DNA from: an uncultured bacterium
Lineage (GTDB): Bacteria; Babelota; Babeliae; Babelales; CAIQNR01
Direction: 5' to 3'
Assembly (NCBI GenBank): GCA_903873255.1
Contig: CAIQNR010000025.1
Span: forward strand, 1 to 33,632
Length of the DNA: 33,632 bases
In this document: positions 27,640 to 33,632 of the stretch, one piece after another
Layout of the letters: the number at the start of each line of letters is the position of its first letter
Position numbering within the stretch: the stretch's first letter is position 1
The notes under the pieces: generated by a model
What the model saw: only the letters and a program-made list of their open reading frames with translations
Told to the model about the DNA's origin: nothing
Database searches by the model: none
Made by a program: the position numbers and the translations under genes

Positions 27640-29517
27640 CTACCACTTTTTTACAGCCTTTACAATTGCATCTGCATCAATATGCAACCAAGCTCGCAAC
27701 TCTTCTGCTCTTCCTGAACGTGGCAATTGCTTAACTGCCAGCACCGTTACGGCAATTAGTTCATTGCTAACTGCATGTGCAACTGCTTCTCCAAGACCAC
27801 CTTCTTGGTAATGATCTTCTACAGTAATAATGCGATTATGGGATGATTGTGCAATAGTAACAATTGTTTTTACATCAAGAGGTTTAACACTGTAGGCATC
27901 AATAACTGCTACTTCTATCCCCTCACTTTTCAGTAGATCTGCCGCCATTATTGCTTCATGCACAGTAGCTCCTGCTGCAACAATAAGACCGCGCGCTTTT
28001 GGATAACTACGTAAAACTTTGCATCCACCAATTTTAAATTGCTCATTATTTGGGTAGATCTGATAACTTTCTTGACGCATTACGCGCATATAAGAAACGC
28101 CACCATAATACTGCCCTATAAGTTGCACACAGCGATAGGCACTTACACCATCGGCAGGAACTAAAACAACTGAATTCGGAATGGTTCTAAAAAATGAAAT
28201 ATCTTCAAGCGCCATTTGTGCCGGGCCATCTTGCCCAACTGAACACCCAGTATGTGAACCAATTACACGAACAGGAAGCCTACCAATACCGGCCATACGA
28301 AGTTGATCATGAGCACGAGCAAAAAATGATGCAAAGGTAGAAATAAAAGGAACAAATCCATCTGTTGCATAACCACATGCCATACCAACCATCGACTGCT
28401 CACCTATAAATGATTGTATAAATCGACTTGGAAAAGCTTCCTCAAAAAGTTCTGTATACGTAGAATTTTTAGTTTCACCATCAATCACTATCACCTGTTT
28501 ACAAAGCCTTCCTAGCTCAACAAGCGCTTGGCCCGAAGTTTTACGCGTTGTTATAGATTCTTTATACAATGGCTGAGGAAGTTCAGCTACACATTCAGGA
28601 AAACTACTCATACAATTTGCATGGTTTTGCTCAAGGCGATACCGCGAATGCCATGGTTTACCTTCGTAATGAGCCGCTTGAGGAAACATCTCTACAAGTT
28701 CTTTTTCTAATTCTGGTAGTTGATCTCCATCAAATGTTCTTCCATGCCAACCATTTTTACCCTGAATACTAGAAAGCCCATATCCTTTAGAGGTGTTTCC
28801 AATAATCACTGTTGGTTTGCCATTGCACTCACGAGCATCATCAAGCGCAGTAACAACTTCACTCATTACATTTCCATTACATAAAATAACATTCCATCCA
28901 AATGCCTTAAATTTTATACCGAGCGCATTAAGATCATGCCCATAGAGCGTTGCCGTTGATTGACCAAGGCCATTACAATCTACAATGGCAATCAAGTGTT
29001 CTGCATTATAATATGAGGCTAGCTGCGCCGCCTCCCACACAGAACCTTCCGCACATTCACCATCCCCCATTAAAACATAGGTAAATCGAGAAAAGCCTTC
29101 ATGCTTTGCCGCCAATACCTGTCCAAGTCCAATTGCAAGGCCACAACCAAGCGACCCGGTTGCCACAGCAACATGATCAAACCGGACCGAAGGGTGTCCT
29201 TCTAAAACAGAATCAAATTTACGAAGAGTTAATAATGTTTCTTCAGAAAGCACTCCCGCCTGCCACCACGCTGCATAAAGCACGGGAGATGCATGCCCTT
29301 TTGATAAAATGAAACTATCATTACAAGGATTTTTAAAATTATGAGAATCATAATTCATGGCATAAAAAAAGAGAGCCGCCACAAAATCAGCTGCCGATAA
29401 GGCTGAAGTCAGATGGCCAGACCCTGCAGCAGTAGTTGCACGCAATGAACCTAACCTTAACATATAGGCTTTATGCTCTAGAAGAGCCAATTGATCATTT
29501 TTCTTATTCATATTCAT
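27640..29517 (-). CDS. tkt: Transketolase (short, metazoan-type architecture)
   Basis: ATTAAGSGHLTSALSAADFVAALFF, SKGHASPVLYAAW, GDGECAEGSVWEAAQLAS, TRKTSGQALVELG, GEQSMVGMACGYA, GCSVGQDGPAQMALEDISFFR. Confidence 0.93.
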   Translation of the reverse strand: MNMNKKNDQLALLEHKAYMLRLGSLRATTAAGSGHLTSALSAADFVAALFFYAMNYDSHNFKNPCNDSFILSKGHASPVLYAAWWQAGVLSEETLLTLRKFDSVLEGHPSVRFDHVAVATGSLGCGLAIGLGQVLAAKHEGFSRFTYVLMGDGECAEGSVWEAAQLASYYNAEHLIAIVDCNGLGQSTATLYGHDLNALGIKFKAFGWNVILCNGNVMSEVVTALDDARECNGKPTVIIGNTSKGYGLSSIQGKNGWHGRTFDGDQLPELEKELVEMFPQAAHYEGKPWHSRYRLEQNHANCMSSFPECVAELPQPLYKESITTRKTSGQALVELGRLCKQVIVIDGETKNSTYTELFEEAFPSRFIQSFIGEQSMVGMACGYATDGFVPFISTFASFFARAHDQLRMAGIGRLPVRVIGSHTGCSVGQDGPAQMALEDISFFRTIPNSVVLVPADGVSAYRCVQLIGQYYGGVSYMRVMRQESYQIYPNNEQFKIGGCKVLRSYPKARGLIVAAGATVHEAIMAADLLKSEGIEVAVIDAYSVKPLDVKTIVTIAQSSHNRIITVEDHYQEGGLGEAVAHAVSNELIAVTVLAVKQLPRSGRAEELRAWLHIDADAIVKAVKKW

Positions 29518-29558
29518 CCTTTTTAAAATCGAGATTATACCGTATACTTAAAGATATT

Positions 29559-30278
29559 ATGAAACGTTTTGTACAGAATTTTAAAAAAAATCTCCTGAAT
29601 TTTTTACAGATACAGTGTTTTCTTTCACTGGTATCGCTACCCATCATTGTTGCATGGGGACTTCCCTTTTCCATTATGACAGCTGTTGGTAACTTTATAT
29701 TCAGCCCCTTTATTACTGCATTTTTACTCTGCGCATCACTCATATTTTTTACTGAACTTTTCAGAATTCCTAATGGCTTTTTAATTATACTCCTTGAATG
29801 GATTACCCAAAGCTGGCTTTATGTTCTTTCTTTTGGATCAAAAACATGGCTTATTAGTCTGCCAGAAACACTTATTCCATTTTTATGCATCATCGCCCTA
29901 TGTGCATTTCTTGCACTTCAACACAAAAAATTGAGCTCCCCACTCTACTATATTGGATTTTCAACACTTCTTATTTTTGCTATTGCGCTGATAAACAAAC
30001 AGACCAAAAAAATGAAACATACTGATGTAATCTGCAATAAAAAACGTCTTTCCTTAATTAACAATAACGGAAAGCTCCATCTTATCGACCAAGGAGCTTT
30101 AGGAGAACGACACAACCCATCATCATGGATTTCTTACTCACTTCTACCAGAAATCTCAAAAAAGTTTGGATTCACCCATATTGATGAGCTCACCTATAGC
30201 GATAATAAGAAAACGACCCAAAAAGCAATTGATGCCCTTTGCAAAGAAATAATCGTAAAAAAAATTACAAAGAAATAA
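29559..30278 (+). CDS. Membrane protein resembling the C-terminal part of a ComEC-type competence domain
   Basis: IQCFLSLVSLPIIVAWGLPFSIMTAVGNFIFSPFITAFLLC resembles ComEC transmembrane segments. The track start (29436) lies inside tkt on the opposite strand; ATG 29559 is the likely start. Confidence 0.5.
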   Translation: MKRFVQNFKKNLLNFLQIQCFLSLVSLPIIVAWGLPFSIMTAVGNFIFSPFITAFLLCASLIFFTELFRIPNGFLIILLEWITQSWLYVLSFGSKTWLISLPETLIPFLCIIALCAFLALQHKKLSSPLYYIGFSTLLIFAIALINKQTKKMKHTDVICNKKRLSLINNNGKLHLIDQGALGERHNPSSWISYSLLPEISKKFGFTHIDELTYSDNKKTTQKAIDALCKEIIVKKITKK

Positions 30279-30361
30279 TAAAACTTGATTTGTCCTTATT
30301 CTATGCTAAAACTGTATATGAATCTATTAATTTAAAATACTCATTATAAGAAAGGTTTTAC

Positions 30362-30907
30362 ATGAAAAAACTATCATTCTTGGTATTCTTAGGAATTTTC
30401 TTTTTTACTATTAGCAGCAACAGCAACTCCCATTATTTGCCAAAAAAACATGGGATTTGTTTTAAAGGAGCTACACCACCTAAGAAGCAAGCAGTAAATC
30501 TAGTAGAAGAAAAAGAATTTGCTCTTAAAAAACAAAATCGTGAATCACAAAATTCTCGATCTCGATCTAAATCACTTTGTGTTGAAATTGATATTGATAT
30601 TGATAATTTTCACTTTCCATCGCTTGAAGAATCACGAACACTTACTCTCACACCTAACAATACACAACACACTCAAATTGATCATGCATGGGTAATAGAG
30701 CGAATGGAACATCACAGAAAAGTTGGGACTGGTTTTTTTATTGCACAACGCTATAAAAAATACAGAGAAACTGCCGAAGAAACAACCTCTAGAACACCAT
30801 CGCCTAACAAATGGAGTAGAACTTCTACGCCTCAAACTCCACACTTTAATTTTGAAGAGTTTCCTGCTCTTACTAGAAGACCGTCATCGGTTATAGAAAA
30901 AAAATAA
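30362..30907 (+). CDS. Hypothetical exported protein with an Arg/Ser-rich segment
   Basis: Signal-peptide-like MKKLSFLVFLGIFFFTISSNSNS; SD-like AGAAAGG upstream. Confidence 0.65.
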   Translation: MKKLSFLVFLGIFFFTISSNSNSHYLPKKHGICFKGATPPKKQAVNLVEEKEFALKKQNRESQNSRSRSKSLCVEIDIDIDNFHFPSLEESRTLTLTPNNTQHTQIDHAWVIERMEHHRKVGTGFFIAQRYKKYRETAEETTSRTPSPNKWSRTSTPQTPHFNFEEFPALTRRPSSVIEKK

Positions 30908-30939
30908 CCTAGCAATTCATTTTTAACGTAATAAATAAT

Positions 30940-30978
30940 AAAGGGCAGAATCATCTGCCCTTTATTATTATTTTAATC
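30940..30978. terminator. Bidirectional rho-independent terminator between convergent genes
   Basis: AAAGGGCAGA-ATCA-TCTGCCCTTT with T-rich flank. Confidence 0.75.
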
Positions 30979-31374
30979 TCTTAAAGACTTTTCTCTTCTT
31001 ATTGCATTTTGCCATAATTTAACAGCAGTAAAAGTTGCCGTATTAAAGTGAGTAGTATTCATAAATTGATTACTCAAAATAAATAAATTTGTGTCAAAAA
31101 TATATGAATCAGGAGAATCATTTAAAATCTCAGAAACTCGATCCTGAATACTAGAAGGTCTTGATGTGGTATCTTTTTTTAAAGCACTTATTGCTTTATT
31201 TCTTTCAGCTGTTGCTAGTGCAAGAGCTGCAGTATGATCCAATTTTCTTTGAGCATACGCCTCAAACTGTTCCTCAGTTGGTGCCTGTGGTTCAATATAA
31301 GGACGTCGTGATGCTTGCAAAGATCCAACAGAAATCAATAACGTAATTGTTAAAGATTTTTTCATGTTTTTCAT
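30973..31374 (-). CDS. Hypothetical exported protein (paralogue of 31482-31820)
   Basis: Signal peptide MKKSLTITLLISVGSLQAS; shares an Ala/Lys-rich helix followed by F.T.TFTAVK.W with the neighbour. Confidence 0.65.
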   Translation of the reverse strand: MKNMKKSLTITLLISVGSLQASRRPYIEPQAPTEEQFEAYAQRKLDHTAALALATAERNKAISALKKDTTSRPSSIQDRVSEILNDSPDSYIFDTNLFILSNQFMNTTHFNTATFTAVKLWQNAIRREKSLRD

Positions 31375-31481
31375 AGCGCACGTATCCTTTCAGTATCTAT
31401 AAACCTATATTCTACCAACGGAGTACTATAACTCTTTTTTCCAATAATACAAAAATAAAATAATGGATATCCCTAGAGTAT

Positions 31482-31820
31482 TTAATATTTATATGGTCTT
31501 ATCATTTTTCTTTGTGCTTCCCAATATTTAACAGCATCAAAAGTGCTTATCTTAAAGTCAGATCTATTCAAAACAGTATTACTAAAACTTGCTAAATAAG
31601 TATCAGACATACAAGGGTACTTAGCACAATTTTCTAAAAACTCATTTAGGTGTGCCTGAACTTCTAACGATCGACAGCTTTTATCATCTTTTAAAGCAGC
31701 AAGAGCTTGCTTTTTTTCTAGTGCTACTCTTGCAGCCTTATCAAATTTTTGAGCAGATGCTTGTAAACAACTACCAGAAAGTAACAACGCAACGACGAAA
31801 CATTTTTTTATATTATTCAT
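31482..31820 (-). CDS. Hypothetical exported protein (paralogue of 30973-31374)
   Basis: Internal ATG at 31820 gives signal peptide MNNIKKCFVVALLLSGSCLQASA; C-terminus FKISTFDAVKYWEAQRK parallels FNTATFTAVKLWQNAIRR. Confidence 0.65.
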   Translation of the reverse strand: MNNIKKCFVVALLLSGSCLQASAQKFDKAARVALEKKQALAALKDDKSCRSLEVQAHLNEFLENCAKYPCMSDTYLASFSNTVLNRSDFKISTFDAVKYWEAQRKMIRPYKY

Positions 31821-31924
31821 AAAAAAACCTCTTTTTATATATGTACCAATAGATTTTACCACATCAGTACTACAACTCTTTTTTAAGAATTTTTAAATTA
31901 ATATTTTTATGAATAAATAGGTAA

Positions 31925-31955
31925 TAAAAAAGGGCAGAAAATTCTACCCTTTTTA
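31925..31955 (-). terminator. Rho-independent terminator downstream of nrdB
   Basis: AAAAAGGGTAGAA-TT-TTCTGCCCTTTTTT on the minus strand (one mismatch). Confidence 0.7.
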
Positions 31956-31977
31956 TTATAACAATTTTAGTAAAAGA

Positions 31978-32991
31978 TCACCACTCCAATGAACCCGCTG
32001 TTCTATATTCAGTAACGCGAGACTCGAAGAAATTCTTTTCTTTACTCAAATCTGTTGCTTGAGACATCCATGGAAATGGATTTTCTTGAAGGTACACTTT
32101 TGGAAGATCAATACGTTCAAGACGTCTGTCTGCAATATATTCAACATAATTTACAAATTGTTGTGTACTAATACCAAGAAGCCCTGTTGGACATGCATCA
32201 AATGCATATTGTGCTTCAAGCTTTACTGCTTTTTTAATCAACTCAATAACATCTGCTTGAAATTCTGGTGTCCATACTGATGGATTTTCTTTTTTAATGG
32301 TATTGATCAAATCACAACCAAATGCAAGATGAATACTTTCATCACGCATGATGTATTCAAACTGTTCACCAATTCCAATCATTTTGTTTTGACGCTTTAA
32401 AGCAAGCATCATTGCAAAACCAGCATAAAAGAAAATGCCTTCCATAATTACATAATACCCTATAAGGTCATGTAAAAATGCTTGTAATGTTTTTAAATCT
32501 TTAATTTCAAAATTTGGATCAAAAATTGATTTTGTCAGATTAATAACAAATTCATCTTTTGCAGAAATTGATGGAATAGTTGTGTACATGTTGTAAATTT
32601 CATCAGGATTCAACCCAAGAGAATCACAACAGTAAATAAAAGTATCGGTGTGCACAGCTTCTTCATATGCTTGGCGCAAAAGATACTGACGACATTCTGG
32701 GTTAGTAACATGACGGTACACAGCAAGCACCAAATTGTTTGCTGTTAAAGATTCCGCTGTTGCAAAAAAACCCATATTCCACAAAATCATATGTCGTTCG
32801 TCCTGAGTCAGTGAAAAAGAATCTTTCCATTGCTCAACATCTTTTTGCATAGACACTTCTTCTGGCGTCCAATTATTTGCCACACCATCTTTATAGTGAT
32901 TACGCGCCCACATATAGCGCATAGGCAAAATTTTATTGGGATCAGTTTTTGAGTTAGAAACTATCCCACTGGTATTTAATCGGCCTTCCAT
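31978..32991 (-). CDS. nrdB: Ribonucleoside-diphosphate reductase beta subunit, class Ic-like
   Basis: FFATAESLTANNLVLAVYRHV, YEEAVHTDTFIYCCDSLGL (ExxH, Phe at Tyr position), EYIMRDESIHLAFG (second ExxH), C-terminal VTEYRTAGSLEW. Confidence 0.95.
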   Translation of the reverse strand: MEGRLNTSGIVSNSKTDPNKILPMRYMWARNHYKDGVANNWTPEEVSMQKDVEQWKDSFSLTQDERHMILWNMGFFATAESLTANNLVLAVYRHVTNPECRQYLLRQAYEEAVHTDTFIYCCDSLGLNPDEIYNMYTTIPSISAKDEFVINLTKSIFDPNFEIKDLKTLQAFLHDLIGYYVIMEGIFFYAGFAMMLALKRQNKMIGIGEQFEYIMRDESIHLAFGCDLINTIKKENPSVWTPEFQADVIELIKKAVKLEAQYAFDACPTGLLGISTQQFVNYVEYIADRRLERIDLPKVYLQENPFPWMSQATDLSKEKNFFESRVTEYRTAGSLEW

Positions 32992-33009
32992 AACATTCCT
33001 TCTGATAAA

Positions 33010-33632
33010 TTATTGGCAAGTTTCACAATCTGGTTCAATTAAACTGCATGCTTTTACTGATGACATATCAGTTGCAGATTCCAATGAAAGTGTTGCTGCC
33101 TCTTCTATTTCTACTTTTTTATAATCACGTTTTTGAGTAAATCCAAACTTTTTTGCATCAAGGGTAGATTTTTCAATCTGAGTTGCACCAAGCGTACGTA
33201 AGTAATATCCAGTTTTAAGTCCAGATTTCCACATTCTCATATAGATTTCATCAAGTAACTTCCCTGAAACTCCCTTAACAAAAACATTATATGATTGTGC
33301 TTGGTCAATCCATTTACCACGAGATGCGGCAATATCAATTAAAAAGAGCGGATCAAGTTCGAATGCTTCTTTATATTTGTTACGAATATGTACGGGAATA
33401 TCAGTAATTTCTTGAATTGATCCGTCATAATACTTAATCATATCAAGCATAGTATAATCCCACATGCCGATTTCTTTAAGATCATTAACCAAATATTGAT
33501 TAATAACGGTAAATTCGCCGCCCATATTTGCTTTTACATAGAGATTTTTATAAATCGGTTCAATACAAGGAAAACTGCCAGAGATATTGGAAATGGTTGC
33601 TGTTGTAGCAATGGCCATAGTATTTGAATTAC
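33010..33632 (-). CDS. nrdA: Ribonucleoside-diphosphate reductase alpha subunit, C-terminal part (5' end outside window)
   Basis: Frame stays open past the track start to the edge (NSNTMAIATTATISNISGSFPCIEP); LYMRMW-type segment DEIYMRMWKSGLKTGYYLRTLGA; redox tail CETCQ. Confidence 0.95.
   Translation of the reverse strand, partial: NSNTMAIATTATISNISGSFPCIEPIYKNLYVKANMGGEFTVINQYLVNDLKEIGMWDYTMLDMIKYYDGSIQEITDIPVHIRNKYKEAFELDPLFLIDIAASRGKWIDQAQSYNVFVKGVSGKLLDEIYMRMWKSGLKTGYYLRTLGATQIEKSTLDAKKFGFTQKRDYKKVEIEEAATLSLESATDMSSVKACSLIEPDCETCQ

Noticed and set aside
27640-27642. TAG reassigned as a sense codon
   Set aside because: Other genes in the window (e.g. those ending at 7103 and 24687) also end in TAG at natural positions, so global recoding is unlikely; the tkt case was kept only as a local observation.

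Overview
AT-rich 33.6 kb bacterial chromosomal segment. Its gene content suggests a host-associated bacterium with a small genome, possibly Candidatus Dependentiae (TM6); this lineage call is inference only. Housekeeping genes: trhO, murB, a queuosine-precursor transporter plus tgt, a TrmH-type methylase, an APC permease, mraY, an mnmG-lgt-dnaG-rpoD-CNNM/CBS block, an SPFH protein, transketolase, and nrdB plus partial nrdA. Many small signal-peptide-bearing proteins of unknown function are interspersed. Most notable observations: (1) a signal-peptide-bearing adenylosuccinate synthetase (PurA) homologue that has lost its P-loop, catalytic Asp and guanine-specificity motif, i.e. a probable exported pseudoenzyme; (2) a sigma-70 with a ~175-residue histone-H1-like Lys/Ala/Pro-rich N-terminal extension; (3) a NrdB with Phe at the radical-Tyr position (class Ic-like); (4) a duplicated exported gene plus its flanking DNA bracketing a DUF1703-type ATPase/PD-(D/E)XK gene; (5) a TGT with altered substrate-pocket motifs next to a YhhQ-like transporter, suggesting queuine salvage; (6) an exported beta-helix protein with phage-fibre-like flanks, missing from the ORF track because it runs off the window; (7) an intergenic nested-palindrome element; (8) an in-frame hydrophobic ORF directly behind the tkt TAG stop. 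No rRNA, tRNA or CRISPR array was recognised.
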